From: Siphonodentalium dalli
Taxonomy: Eukaryota; Mollusca; Scaphopoda; Gadilida; Siphonodentaliidae
Direction of reading: 5' to 3'
Length of the DNA: 64,000 bases
Assembly: GCA_032622095.1 (NCBI GenBank)
Contig: CP136061.1
Coordinates: 170,009,107-170,073,106 of the forward strand
Positions 13,816 through 24,422 of this stretch are shown piece by piece. A program made the position numbers and the translations under genes. The stretch's first letter is position 1, and each line of letters starts with the position of its first letter. The notes under the pieces are model-generated. The model did not search any database, was not told where the DNA came from, and saw only the letters and a program-made list of their open reading frames with translations.

Positions 13816-14523
13816 CTAATTAGTCATAGGATGAGCTATTTCACAATAGGGGCATGAGTATTTATCTAGCTTTCCAGCCCCGGCAGTGAGATTTACACAA
13901 TTCCCATGAAACCAATCCAGGCAGTGGGTACATTGAACCATAAACCCTACTTCGGGTCCCCTACAGATACAGAATCTTGCTGTGTCGGTACCCCTTGCTT
14001 CTACCAAAGACTTATGTCGTTCTATCCAAGCGGGCAACACCCAGTCTTTACAGATCTTTAAATTATCATGATGAACCGTTAATGATTTACGGGGAAGTTG
14101 AACCCGAAATAAAAAGGTACTTATAACTTGTGTAATGATCCCTGTTCCTTTCCATACAGGGGCTAATTTCTTAGTTTGACCCTTCTTGGAACCCAAATCC
14201 AGCATATATATAACATCACCCACTTGATATTTTCGGGTTTTTGCTGCCAGATCGTATCTTTGCTTACGATACTTCTGCTCTTGTTTTAACTTATCTCGGG
14301 CCCAATCATGTGTTTCCCGCATATCATTTTCAAGTTGATTTACATATTGAATTGTTGTATGACATGTTTGTTTAGGGACTGGCCCAAATACGAGATCCAC
14401 TGGTTGGCACACTTCCCTCCCCAACATCATTTGATTTGGGGTAAAACCCGTTGTTCTATTTACTGAAGATCGTATCGCCCCTGCCAGCTTGATTGATTGA
14501 TTGTTTATTTGCAAAGCCAACAT
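13816..14523 (-). pseudogene. pol: Gypsy integrase C-terminal part with a PHD finger tail
   Basis: Open for 235 residues on the minus strand. Residues ~14-50 (AGAIRSSVNRTTGFTPNQMM...LGREV) are the end of a Ty3/Gypsy integrase core. Residues ~98-145 (GDVIYMLDLGSKKG..KKLAPVWKG) are the GPY/F-like C-terminal domain that follows it. Residues 185-227 form a PHD finger (C4HC3). The catalytic DDE core, RNase H and RT are missing upstream; the frame begins at about 14523 next to an interspersed repeat, so the 5' side was lost or displaced by later insertions. It ends with a normal stop at 13816, and ORF3 follows closely. It is probably the 3' half of the element whose LTR lies at 10303. Whether the RT remnant at 18284-21142 belongs to the same element is not shown. 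Confidence 0.75.
13843..13971 (-). other. PHD finger at integrase C-terminus
   Basis: Cys185, Cys187, Cys198, Cys201, His206, Cys209, Cys224 and Cys227 give C-x1-C-x10-C-x2-C-x4-H-x2-C-x14-C-x2-C, the C4HC3 order of PHD fingers, with the typical aromatic before the His (LDWFH). PHD fingers commonly read histone H3 tails, so a targeting role like that of chromodomains in other Gypsy integrases is an inference. Confidence 0.8.
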
Positions 14524-14529
14524 TTAAGT

Positions 14530-15085
14530 TGGAACATAGCCAAAACATATATATATACATACTAGCCGAGAGCCCGACGTTGTCCGGGCTATTCAAAAAC
14601 CAAATTTCAAGTCGATAGCTCCACCCGTTTCAAAAACCAAATTTCAAGTCGATAGCACCCGTTTCCGAGATCTCGTCTGCGCATGCGCGAAGCTGGCGTC
14701 GCACGGGCTCGGCGACCCGATAAAATTCGTATCCGGGGCAAGATACATTCACATAGCAAATTTCAAGTCGATAGCTCCACCCGTTTCCGAGATCTCGTCT
14801 GTGCTTGCGCGAAGCAGGTATCGCACGGGCTCGGTGACCCGATAAAATTCGTATCCGGGGCAAGGTACATTCACATAGCAAATTTCAAGTCGATAGCTCC
14901 ACCCGTTTCCGAGATCTCGTCTGCGCATGCGCGAAGCGGGCGCCGCACGGGCTCGCCAATACGACAACGTTCACCGCCTGGTCAAACTACACACACGTAC
15001 CAAGTTTCGTCCCGATCGGTCGAGAATCGTAGATTTGTATTAATGACAGACAGACAAACATACATACAGACAGACAGGGGTCTTC
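14530..15085. repeat. Interspersed repeat with ~120-bp tandem core and GACA tail
   Basis: Begins near a 6-bp-stem hairpin (AGCCCG...CGGGCT, ~14570-14589). It then has four starts of the same segment (CAAATTTCAAGTCGATAGC) at 14601, 14638, 14758 and 14879, spaced 37, 120 and 121 bp; each long unit contains TTTCCGAGATCTCGTCTG and GCGCGAAGC. It ends with CCAAGTTTCGTCCCGATCGG and a GACA/CATA-rich tail (15044-15078). The pattern of an AAATTT..GATCGGTC core followed by (GACA)n recurs in many invertebrate interspersed repeats. No coding capacity. Confidence 0.7.
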
Positions 15086-15358
15086 AAAATATATATGAGA
15101 TATACACAGAAACAGTTTATACAAACAATTTATACGTTAACAGTTATCATTATCATATTTTCGTAACAAATCCACCATAATACAATAACTGTCAACAGCA
15201 CTTATACATAAGATTCATTAACAATTACCTTGCATAAGTATGCAATTCCCAATTTATGGATGTACAAACACACATATATATATACAAACACACATATATA
15301 TATATACACATACAAACATACATGTATATATATTTCATCTGTGTATATAATATTATAT
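15086..15358 (-). other. AT-rich LINE 3' tail with TA/CA microsatellite
   Basis: Follows the LINE stop on the minus strand. It contains alternating (TA)n and ACACA tracts at 15268-15340 and no gene. It is plausibly the LINE 3' UTR plus a simple-repeat tail; the exact 3' end of the LINE is not visible. Confidence 0.45.
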
Positions 15359-18260
15359 TTAAGAAATCTTTTTCAATGCCAATTTAATAAATATGCTCAG
15401 TCTTTTCAGAACGCTCATGTTTTCAAGAGAAAGTAGTCCATGGAATTTATTTCGGTTTGGTTTATCCCAATAATATTTTGGAATATATAATTCACGTAAG
15501 TTTTTTAGCTCTTGGCATATGATCATAAAATGGTATTCATCACATGGGCTATTGCTGCACAAAACACAGTTTAAATCATTATTATCTTTTCCTTTCGTCC
15601 ATCTATTCTTTTCAACTGGTAATTTATGGTTTGATGTTCGTATTTTCAGTAAGAAGTTAGATAAATGGGCTGGCAAATATACTAGATATCGATTCATTTT
15701 TATCGAGTCCTTAATGTTGCTGTAGAATATTGCTCTGGTAGATGAGGACGACTTCAGACTGTCAAAAAGATTACGTTCATAATTTTCAATCAGTTGACTT
15801 TTTATGTATCTTAACGCTGTTCTGCTTAGCGATGACTGACTTGACCAAATGTGGTCCATGTTTACTTCGTGAAGAATCTCTTCCACAAAGCTAATCCATT
15901 TGATCTTGTCTTTTAATATGATATTGTCTTCATGTACATACCTCAATAAAAGAAATATGTTCTTTGCTAGTTCTGACCCATCATGACTCACTAGCTTTGA
16001 CCAATACAATAGTGCTCTATATTTTATTTCTATTGATATCGGGTGCCTTCCAAGTTCTGCATATAACGTATAGTTAGGTGTACTCGATTTCATTGACGTT
16101 ATAATTTTACAAAACTTAAGGTGGAGCGTCTCTAGTGCCTGTATTCTTTCGAAACACCAGACCTCACTTCCGTATAGCATAATTGGCAGAATCATACAAT
16201 CGAATAATTTCAGCGAAATATCGATAGGTAACTTGAGTTTGCGAATTTTGTTCAATAAACCATACATTGCCTTTGTCGCAGTATTTGTGGTACTCTTTAT
16301 GGACTGACAAAATCTCCCATTGTAAAAAAATTGAATCCCAAGATATCTGAATTCTTTTACAATTTGTATTTCCTGCCCTCTGTATGTGAACACAGGAAAA
16401 TTTCTTGGTAACTTGTTTAGCGAAGATGATTGTTTTGGTCTTATTAATGTTCACTTCAAGTTTCCAAGCTTCGGCGTAATCAGCGAAGGCTAAAAGTGCG
16501 CGGTTCATATTATCCTCTGAATCCGATAAAATGACAGTGTCGTCCGCATATAATAGGCACAGTATATCGATGTAACATCCTAAATGCTCAAAATATGTTT
16601 CGTTTATAAAATTCAGGTTGTCTATAACACAATCATTCAAAAAGCACTGTAAATCGTTCATGAATAGTGAAAATAAGAAAGGTGACATTGTTTCACCTTG
16701 AAATAAACCTACCTTGCTCACGAAAAATTCTGATTGTGAGTTACAATTTTTCACGCATAATTTAATATTCGTATACATGCTTCGTATTACCCGCATAATC
16801 TTACCGTTTATATCTGATCTCAACAATTTGAGCCATAGCGCATCTCTCCAAACAGTATCAAAAGCTTTGCGGAAATCAATAAACGTACCGTATAGTTTCC
16901 GTCCGCTCTGAAGATATATATTTATCAATGCATGTAGTATAAATATATTATCAACAGTAGAGTGGCTTTTGCGAAATCCGGTTTGTGACTTACTTATTAA
17001 ATCAACATCCTCTGCAAATGAGGTTAATCGGTTATTTAAAACGGAGGTAAATAGTTTTGCTAAACAGCTCAAAAGTGTGATACCTCGGTAAGAGTCCGGC
17101 ATATTTGGATCACCCGAACCCTTATAAATGGGCTGTATTAGACCAACTGCCCAATCTTGGGGAAATAATCCGCTATTTAGGATCAGGTTGAAAAGTCGAA
17201 CGTATATGGGCATCATCTCATTTACTGAAGCCTTAATATATTCGTTAATTATTTGATCAGTACCGCCGGCCTTGCGGTTTTTCAGCTTCCCTATGGCACT
17301 ATAAATTTCTTCCTCCGATATGGGGTTATTTAGATATGACTCATTTAGAGTCTTAAAATATTCTCCAAAGATTTCAATATTTATTTTCGTTTGCCTCTTT
17401 TTGGGCTGCTTATCAGCGCACATTGAGTCGAGTTTGTCCCAGAATGACTTCCCCGAATTCTTACATAATTCCCTGAGCTCGGCTATTTCAGACTCACGTG
17501 CTTGTTTGATTTTTCTATCCATCACGTGTCTGTATTTTAAACTGGCGTCTTTCAACATTGCCTTGTTATAATCAGATTTGTTCAAATCGTATTCATGCTT
17601 GATACCATTGAAGCAATTTCTTGTTTCTCGGCATTCATCATCGAACCAAGACTTGTTTTGGTGCACTTTTCTCCGCTTATTAGATTTCGGCCGATAGGTT
17701 CCGAGTGTGCGATTGGCCGCCGACTTTAATGAACATACTACATGTCCACAAAGTTCGTCGACATCTGACTGGGTGACATTGGCGTCCTCCCTTTCTAAAG
17801 TGTCGAACACATAAAGAATATCTTTAATCATATTGCGGTCAATATTGCTAGAGAAATATGTCCCCTTCTGTGGGTCCCACCGTTTTATTCTGGCATCATT
17901 GTATACCGATATGGGTATGTCATCAACATCGCTCTCTCTCGACACCATTGGTGTCTTTAAATTCAAAACCAGATGTAGCGCACCATGTATATCGGAGAAT
18001 AAGGGACAGTGGTCATCGATTTTCTACCGTATGAAGAGACGCTTAGTTCCCAACGCGTAGTCTATCACTGTGCGGTCTGAGGAAGTAAACTTCCCCACAT
18101 TTCTGTCTTCACCACATCTTCCGTTCAGAGTAATTAGGTTCATGGATTTACACATTGATATTAGTTTGTATCCATAGGCACTCACCTTACCTTTGTCCTG
18201 CGATACATATAAATCCCAATTACTCTGTTTGGTCCCAATAAAACATCTTATTGCATCCAA
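15359..18260 (-). pseudogene. 5'-truncated non-LTR retrotransposon (LINE) ORF2
   Basis: Minus-strand fragments in order: the C-terminal end of an AP-type endonuclease (18260-18024, with NLITLNGRCGED and TVIDYALG), a full reverse transcriptase (RT) domain, and a C-terminal region with a CCHC knuckle. RT landmarks are AGGTDQI, SYRGITLLSCLAKL, TGFRKSHSTVDN, FIDFRKAFDTVWR, FQGETMSPFLFSLF and YADD (catalytic Asp pair). The knuckle reads CVLCSNSPCDEYHFMIIC (C-x2-C-x8-H-x4-C). Breaks: an in-frame TAG at 18024-18026 between endonuclease and RT, and a one-base shift near 16395 in a run of T, after which the frame 16393-15359 continues. The endonuclease is cut at about 18260 where Gypsy RNase H sequence begins, so the LINE inserted into, or abuts, that element. 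It belongs to an AP-endonuclease LINE group; the clade is not determined. Confidence 0.9.
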
Positions 18261-18283
18261 TAATGGGGAAATAATCCTTCTTC

Positions 18284-18858
18284 CAACCAGCGGGCTATTT
18301 GCCCTTCGGGCTTCTTAAAATTCAGAAGCCATCGCAAACTATTATGATCCGACCGAATAATAAAAGGTCGTCCCAGAAGCCAATATCTGAATTGCCGCGT
18401 AAACCTGACCACCGCCAAAAGTTCAATTCGGATAGCACAATACGTACTTTGTTCGGGCGAAACCCATAACTCCCATATGCTATTACCCTCTCGACCCCAT
18501 CCTGTATCTGAAGGAGCTCCCCTCCTATTCCCTTTGTACTCCCATCACAATCCAATATAAATGGGTCAGTTTCATTTGCCAACGTGAGCAGTGGCGGCGA
18601 ACCCAACGCGGTTTTGAGGGTTTCAAATGCTGTTTGTTCCATTTCGGTCCAATTAAATGGTTTCTTTCCCGTCACTTTATACAACGGGGCTGCACTCACC
18701 GCAAAATCTTTGATAAACATTCGATGATAATTAGCCCAACCCAAAAATCGTTCCACCTCTTTGTTATTCTGGGGTATTGGCCAAATTTTAACGGCATCGG
18801 TTGCGGCATCCCCCATTTCCAATCCTTTTGCAGTCACCAATCTACCCAAAAACATCAT
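18284..18858 (-). pseudogene. pol: Gypsy RNase H remnant (element B)
   Basis: The minus-strand frame contains the post-RT connection (FLGRLVTAKGLEM, NNKEVERFLGWANYHRMFIKDF, APLYKVTGKKPFNWTE) and the RNase H start (ILDCDGSTKGIGGELLQ, where most relatives have D-A-S). It decays after VIAYGS. A short piece just beyond, near 18290-18320 (WLLNFKKPEGQIARW in another frame), matches the end of the RNase H region. The LINE then interrupts. The catalytic RNase H set is incomplete, so this copy is dead. Confidence 0.8.
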
Positions 18859-18859
18859 T

Positions 18860-19255
18860 TTGTCTTGACATAATAAATATTTTTGGGCTTCAATTTAAGC
18901 TTGTAATGTATGAACCGAACAAACACTTTCTCCAAGTTCTCAAATTGGGACTCCATAGATACCGATAGTACAGAAATATCATCCAAAAAGGCCAAAGCCA
19001 TCGGCTATGTATACTTGGAAGTGCGCCTGGTTAGCATCTAGCCGGGACCTTATTTTATGTTTACTTATTGTTTGAAAACATGCATCCCCTACAGTTACTG
19101 AATTTAAACCCCTGAAGTCCAAAGCCCACCGCACTGAACCACATCGTTTTCGCAATAACACCGGCGCGCTTGTCCATTCGGAATCACTGGGGCGTATTAT
19201 TCCTGCTTTTAACATTCCCGTTAGAAGTTTTTCTTCCTCCTCTGTGTGCCAATAC
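18860..19255 (-). pseudogene. pol: Gypsy reverse transcriptase remnant (element B)
   Basis: The minus strand encodes EEEEKLLTGMLKAGIIRPSDSEW and SVRWALDFRGLNSVT, the N-terminal RT blocks of Ty3/Gypsy. The frame then degenerates; the next recognisable block is FLDDISVLS near 18970-18990, the YxDD-type active-site box. The RT palm between them is much shorter than expected, so there is an internal deletion as well as frameshifts. The 5' side is cut at 19256 by repeat R1. Confidence 0.8.
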
Positions 19256-19857
19256 GGGTACATATAACTCTTAAGGCTATCAGAACGGTTTGATTATTTA
19301 TTTACAACAAAGTCAATAATGTTCAATCATCGGCATCTGGGTTTCTCCTGGTTGAGTTTATCTTCCTGTCGTCTGCTCGGTTTAGGGTCTTCTTCCGTCT
19401 TCTTAGATTGGGCGTGTCTCTTGTCTTCTACTCGGTTGAGTTCCGGTTGAGTTTGTCTTCCTGTCGGCGCATCAGTGGGGCGTTTGTTAGAAATACCAGC
19501 TCATAATGTTTACCTTGTATTTTCGTCCATTGCTCCAAACTGCTCTTCTACGCGTCCGAGGATTCTTGGTGATCGCTGGGGTAGTTGGTTAGAACTGGCC
19601 TCGGTTCTCAATTCGTCTGGTTTCAAATACGGAGACGGTATTATTCCGGGTCGGTTCGCATTTCATGGTACGTCAATTTGGGGCGTTTCTAGGTTAACCA
19701 GGCGGAGCAGTTTTCCTGTGTGTTCTTCAAACTCTGCTCCCTATCCATTACGCTGTGTTAGGTTTCAGTAGCTTTCCCTGGCGAAGTATCTAGTCTCGCT
19801 AATCCCAAGATCGGTCTGTTTACTCCCCAATTATCCACCTGTGTATGTGTCGGACAT
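19256..19857. mobile_element. ~600-bp repeat R1 (possible solo LTR) inside Gypsy pol
   Basis: Nearly identical to R2 at 24859-25449, same orientation; the main difference is a ~13-bp indel near 19470. Shared sequence starts around TGTGCCAAT-GGGTAC and ends at GTCGGACA, so on the minus strand it could be read as TGTCCGACA...TTGGCACA, an LTR-like end pair. GGGTAC occurs at 19256-19261 and again at 19858-19863, a possible 6-bp target-site duplication, but R2 shows no such pair. The minus strand has AAATAAATAA near one end. No believable ORF. It splits element B between its PR-RT linker and RT. Confidence 0.55.
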
Positions 19858-20044
19858 GGGTACTGCCTGGATGTCCGCTAATCTGTCTTTGATGTCCAGT
19901 ATTTCGCAATCTAGGTGTAGCCGACAGGGGCGCTGATATGTGTGGTAATCTAGCGACCCCTGCGACTTAGAGATTGTCTGTCTTCTTCCCGGGTTGAAAG
20001 TTATGTCCCTGGGGTTGTCTTGGCACATCTGTAAAACATGCTGG
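19858..20044. other. Insert fragment between R1 and Gypsy pol
   Basis: About 190 bp that belongs to neither R1 nor the Gypsy reading frame; pol homology resumes at about 20045 (RRVPACF). It contains CGACAGGGGCG, an 11-mer also found near 26440. It may be part of the R1 insertion or a separate small insertion. Confidence 0.4.
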
Positions 20045-20644
20045 GACTCGGCGCATTCTATTTTTAACAGGACGGGCATCACCCGTGAGAATATTATGTT
20101 TCAGTGCTGTAAAATCCCCCAAATCATTTTCATCTTTCGCAAATGCCAATTGGTACCGAATTAATAATTTTTTCAATCGGACAGCTTGTTCGGGAGACAA
20201 CAATTCCCGAGAATGATCAAAAAGATCTTCTAAATACTCAGGGAGTTCATCTCCCTTACATAAATAGGGGGTCACATCTGGTTCTTCTATATCTAATTTT
20301 CTGATGTCAACAACTTCTGAATCACCATTTGTTATTGCGGTCCCCACCATTCGGCAAGCTTTAAGCTTGATATCCCCATCTGATATGTTTAGGAACACCA
20401 TCATAGGCTTAGTTTTTGCCCTATGAAATGTCACCGGTACCAAACTGGGTTCTATGACATAATCCGGTAAATTGATTCTTTGTTCAATAGCTACATATTT
20501 AGCTGAATTTGCGGGAATAATTACCGATTTAGTCAAGGCAATTGTGACATGCCTTGCTGCTTCAGAGGGTCCTGATGTGTACAATTTCATGGGAATTATT
20601 TCATCTCCCAAATACATATAATTTTCTTTCAAAGGACGCCTCAA
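20045..20644 (-). pseudogene. pol: Gypsy protease-RT linker (element B)
   Basis: Minus-strand frame open from 20644. It carries the region before RT: PEYLEDLFDHSRELLSPEQ, RLKKLLIRYQLAFAKDENDLG and TALKHNILTGDARPVKNRMRR, the conserved lead-in to Gypsy RT. Homology stops after VPACF at about 20045, where foreign sequence continues the frame until 19967. It joins the protease upstream only through a frameshift near 20650. Confidence 0.8.
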
Positions 20645-21142
20645 ATTCCTTCAGAAAATCTAATCCCAAAATCATAGGACATGTTATCGGTGCTACATAC
20701 ACTGTCCACAAATACCAACTCTCATGCGTATTGGGCCAACTACTTTACCCGTGATTGTATTTTGGTCCCGGCCTGCAGTTTGTACTTTTATTTCCTTAAC
20801 TAGTTTGGGTACAGGTGCAAAGCTTTTGAAAATGTCATTCGATATTACCGTGACCTCTGCCCCAGTATCCACCAGGCAGTCGAGTTCTACATTTTCCACC
20901 TGAATACCCACAGTATATGATAGACGCTCTGTCAATTGCGCGATTTTAATTATCTCCGGGGATCTATTACTTTCCCCGTACCTTTCGGTGCTATCGCGAG
21001 CGCTCACGGCCGGCTGTATATCTGTTACTTGGGTTTCGCCTTTGTATTCTGACCCACTATCGATTTGTTTTTTAGTTTCTAATCTGGGATTCACATTCAC
21101 TAGGTCAAGGGGAGTTAATGGGGTCGGCTCTGTACCTAGCAA
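20645..21142 (-). pseudogene. Gypsy aspartic protease (element B)
   Basis: Minus-strand frame 21142-20693 with the retropepsin active site LVDTGAEVTVIS (Asp92-Thr-Gly) and the spacing expected of the N-terminal half. The downstream ILGLDFLKEF block appears at ~20655-20690 in another frame, so there is a shift near 20715. The N-terminal ~80 residues are probably the end of gag or a spacer. No CCHC knuckle is visible. Confidence 0.8.
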
Positions 21143-21239
21143 TCCTGCTCCGACCCACTGCTGTTTAAATCCACATTTTCCATGAATGCTACCCTTTGGG
21201 GATTTTTTGGTGCCCCCGGAACCGCGCCAGAATTTAATT

Positions 21240-21760
21240 TAGCCGACCTTTCCGGGCCCTCCGGATTTTAAAGTTGATCCTGAAATCGCAAGTCCAATCC
21301 GTCGCTGCGTAGCAGGTTGATGATTCGTCGGAGTAGTTCGCAACAGCGGCATCGGTGAATGAGAGGCCTCCGTTGTTCGTATGCCGTCGGTGTCGTTGGT
21401 ACGGCTGCTGTCGTGCTCTAGCGTAGGTTCGCTGGCGAGTCTGGATCGGCTGTCGGTGTTCGTCCGTGAATTAGTACCAATCGGGGTCGATGTCAGTTTC
21501 TCTGGGCGGCCTGTAAGGCGGGGGAGGTGACTGCATTGCGTAATATCGTCTATGCTCGTTGTAAGGCTGTACCCATGGTTGGTTGTAGGATGTTGGTGAC
21601 TGCATGCGCGGCATCATGTCGAGGTAGCTTTCATGCGGCCGCCTGCTGGTGGATGGTCGTGCATCTGAATTGGGTGTCATATTGTCATCATCGGACGTCG
21701 AGGTATTTTCGTCCTCAATGTCCGAGTATGGGGGGTAGGTTCTGACAACTGGTCGACCCT
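21240..21760 (-). pseudogene. Probable gag remnant (element B)
   Basis: The minus strand is open from about 21760 to the TAA at 21471 (acidic, then Pro/Tyr/Arg-rich: SDIEDENTSTSDDDN, SPPPPYRPPRETD), and again to about 21240 after the stop. It lies upstream of the protease as gag should, and the low-complexity Pro/Arg composition fits, but no capsid motif or CCHC box is recognised. Low confidence. Confidence 0.35.
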
Positions 21761-22554
21761 TGTTCCACCGCCATGGTCAGCCTGTAATACTCAAACGGAT
21801 ATTTGTGTGAGGTTTGAGAACAAATGACACAGTCAGTATACACAATGGTTCATTTTCCAACTTATCGGTATCGCTTGAGGGTCGTCAGATCGGCCCAATA
21901 CGAAAATGGAAGTTACAACTAATTATATAGATGGATTGGTTGACGAACAGTTAAACACAAGATAAGTCGGGGTGATTGATTTCAATCATCAAAACGTATG
22001 ACTGAATGTCGGGATTTATAGTCCCTATTCAACGCTTGCTATAATCATTCTGATGATTATACAACGATAATACCCTGGACATCGTTATGCAACAATTAAT
22101 ATTTGAAATATATGAAATGCATAAATGTCTATATACATGCAAATGATTCTGATATCCGCGCAACAATAATTACGGAGGAAATGCGGAATACATTAATATA
22201 CGATACATAATTAATACTAATCCAAATCCGCCACAGATGTGGTCAGCCTCTGACGGCTATAATTGGATATACATGTAGGCGTTCCTGAGTGTTGTCCCGG
22301 AATAGCTCAGACGGCGTTGGTGCATCCGTCTCCATTGTTTCGTCTATGGGCTCTTTGAACACGGAATTCGGGATATCCCCAGGTCGCTGGTCTAACTGCT
22401 AATTATACATAATGGCTAACCTTGGCAAATGATGTTTAACAAATTTCCACCAAAATCGGTGGGTCAAGATAATGAAAATTACTATTGAAGTTTTATAGGG
22501 CAAAATACCACCATTCATTGGGGTAATACTTTTTCGATCAGTAAGTCAGTCGTG
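21761..22554. other. Unassigned AT-rich tract, possible 5' LTR/leader
   Basis: No ORF of note. The minus strand has a TATAAAT motif at about 22016-22022 inside a small palindrome (GGGA..TCCC). Further upstream is a short open start (METDAPTPSELF, about 22335-22300) that ends quickly. It could be the LTR/leader of element B or the 3' region of element A. It does not match the LTR candidate at 10303. Confidence 0.3.
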
Positions 22555-22814
22555 AGCATATTTTCGATCGCGCTTGATTTGTGCGGGATTCGCTTAAACG
22601 TAGTAACCCTAAGGGTGGCGGTGTGCACGTCGCCGTGGTGCTCGTTATCTCTCGGCGCGTGATTGTAAAGTTTAAAGGTTTAGTTATTGAATTGCCGCGC
22701 GCACGGGCCGTGTTTCATGGGGACGCGCGACCTGTGATCGATAGGGGCACGACTACTTATTTCGACTCGGTTTGGGCTACTGGGTTAAATATTACGGAGC
22801 CAGGTTAGGTTTAA
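22555..22814. repeat. 260-bp tandem duplication, copy 1
   Basis: First of two adjacent copies with period 260, differing at only about two positions (gatcgatag/gattgatag and ggctactg/ggccactg). GC-rich relative to its flanks. The plus strand is open for 75 codons (22581-22808) in both copies; the predicted peptide matches no family I know. It lies just downstream of the element A integrase tail. Confidence 0.9.
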
Positions 22815-23072
22815 AGCATATTTTCGATCGCGCTTGATTTGTGCGGGATTCGCTTAAACGTAGTAACCCTAAGGGTGGCGGTGTGCACGTCGCCGTGGTG
22901 CTCGTTATCTCTCGGCGCGTGATTGTAAAGTTTAAAGGTTTAGTTATTGAATTGCCGCGCGCACGGGCCGTGTTTCATGGGGACGCGCGACCTGTGATTG
23001 ATAGGGGCACGACTACTTATTTCGACTCGGTTTGGGCCACTGGGTTAAATATTACGGAGCCAGGTTAGGTTT
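22815..23072. repeat. 260-bp tandem duplication, copy 2
   Basis: Second copy. The same plus-strand frame is intact (22841-23068). The copies diverge only at the junction after CAGGTTAGGTTT. High identity implies a recent duplication or ongoing homogenisation. Confidence 0.9.
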
Positions 23073-23125
23073 GCCAATAAGCCAGTTAAGGCTAGGGTCG
23101 CATTTCTTCTGTAATGGACCCCAGG

Positions 23126-23476
23126 TCACTGTTTCGAGCACTCTATTATTATCGCTGATAGCAGGGCTTGAAACGACGGTTTGCCTATTAAGTTGCTGCT
23201 CGCTCCATTCATGAGCTGCTTACACACGCGTGGGGCCGGTACGGGCCTACATTCACGAGGGGTTGATTCAATGGCGGCCACTTCCATTAACTCATCCTCT
23301 GAGCTGTCATCACTTGTAAGCGTCTTTGTTATTTTGCGCCCGTGTCGACGAGGCGCGGGAGCGCGTCGTGCCTTGGCACTCGGCTCTGATCTCTCGTCCG
23401 TGGACGAGTCAGGGTTTTGTAGCGGCTCTGAGCGTGCGAGTCGCGCTTTTCTACGCTGTAAGCGCATCTTAAGCTC
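23126..23476 (-). pseudogene. Basic C-terminal tail after integrase (element A)
   Basis: Minus-strand frame of ~113 residues rich in Arg, Ser and Pro (KMRLQRRKARLARSEPLQ, RRAPAPRRHGRKITK, TSDDSSEDELME). It is reached from the integrase frame through a shift near 23490-23530, where the sequence DSDDEDVPLSELK links the two. It is probably the integrase C-terminal tail. No zinc finger or chromodomain is seen. Confidence 0.5.
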
Positions 23477-23478
23477 GC

Positions 23479-24422
23479 TTAAAGGGACATCTTCGTCATC
23501 GGAGTCCTGGGTTTTCGGAGATTGTCTATCGGGAACACGACGTCCCGGTTGTATAACAAGAAGAAGGGGGAGAATTTTGAAGTTTCATTTTTGTTAAATC
23601 GGATTGCAGCGAGTGCTTGATTTAAATGGACGTCCCACGTGTTTGTTTGGTCCGCCACTTTCTTGGATACCACAGTTTTCAAAGTAGAATGAAACCGCTC
23701 AACCCGGGCGTTGCTCTGGGGGTCGTAATAGGACGTGGTCACGTGATGAATGTTCAGGGCCTTCAGGGTGTCCCTGACCTTGTAATTAATGTTCTCACTG
23801 CCGTTATCGGTGATTATTTCTAGGGGCATCCATGTCGCGGGAATATCTCGTCGATCAAGAGATGAACAACGTTATCGGCTGACTTGTCCTTGACCGGAAA
23901 CGCTTCTGCCCACCCGCTATATAAGTCCACGAAGCTGATAATGTAGCGGTTACCCGATAGCGACATGGGGTAGGGGCCTGATAGGTCCAAACAAATTTTG
24001 GCAAAAGGGTAGGGGGGCGTGTCCGTTATTTGCATTTTAGGCGATTGATTTTGCAGAGACCTGACTTGGCAGGTCACGCACTTGCCAACGTAGCAGTTTA
24101 GTTCCTTGTACAGTCTGGGCCAAAAATATTTCGACCTAATCGCATCATGCGTTTTGTCTACTCCCACGTGGCCATTATCATCATGGTATTGTTGGATTAT
24201 GTTGGTTTGAAGATGTGCGGGCACCCAAAGGCGTGGGGTCGGTTCCGCGTCAGCACTCGAGAGGTAATAGAGTACCCCCTCAATCATCAAGTGTTTGTCA
24301 TTCCGGGTGTCCTCGCCTTTGTCGAGGGCATCCAGAACTGACGCAATTTCCGGGTCTTTCTTTTGTTCCTCAAGCATGTTGAAGCCTGGCTTGTTGAACA
24401 GTAGGTTGGTAGGCCTGACCAA
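23479..24422 (-). pseudogene. pol: Gypsy integrase (element A), one-base frameshift
   Basis: The frame 24422-23820 holds the HHCC zinc-binding domain (HDDNGH...CVTC) and the first catalytic Asp (ICLDLSGPYP). The frame 23829-23479 holds the second Asp (IITDNGSEN) and the Glu (NARVERFH) with 35 residues between them, a complete DDE triad. The two frames meet at about 23820-23830, where a run of C is one base short. The rest (RNKNETSKFSPFFLLYNRDVVFP-like region) is normal for the family. One indel alone separates it from an open integrase core, so it is younger than element B or the indel is an assembly error. Confidence 0.88.

Noticed and set aside
19475-19771. 98-residue plus-strand ORF in R1 and its shortened partner in R2
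   Set aside because: The frame is broken by the indels between R1 and R2 and has no known motif; chance opening in an LTR-like repeat is more likely.
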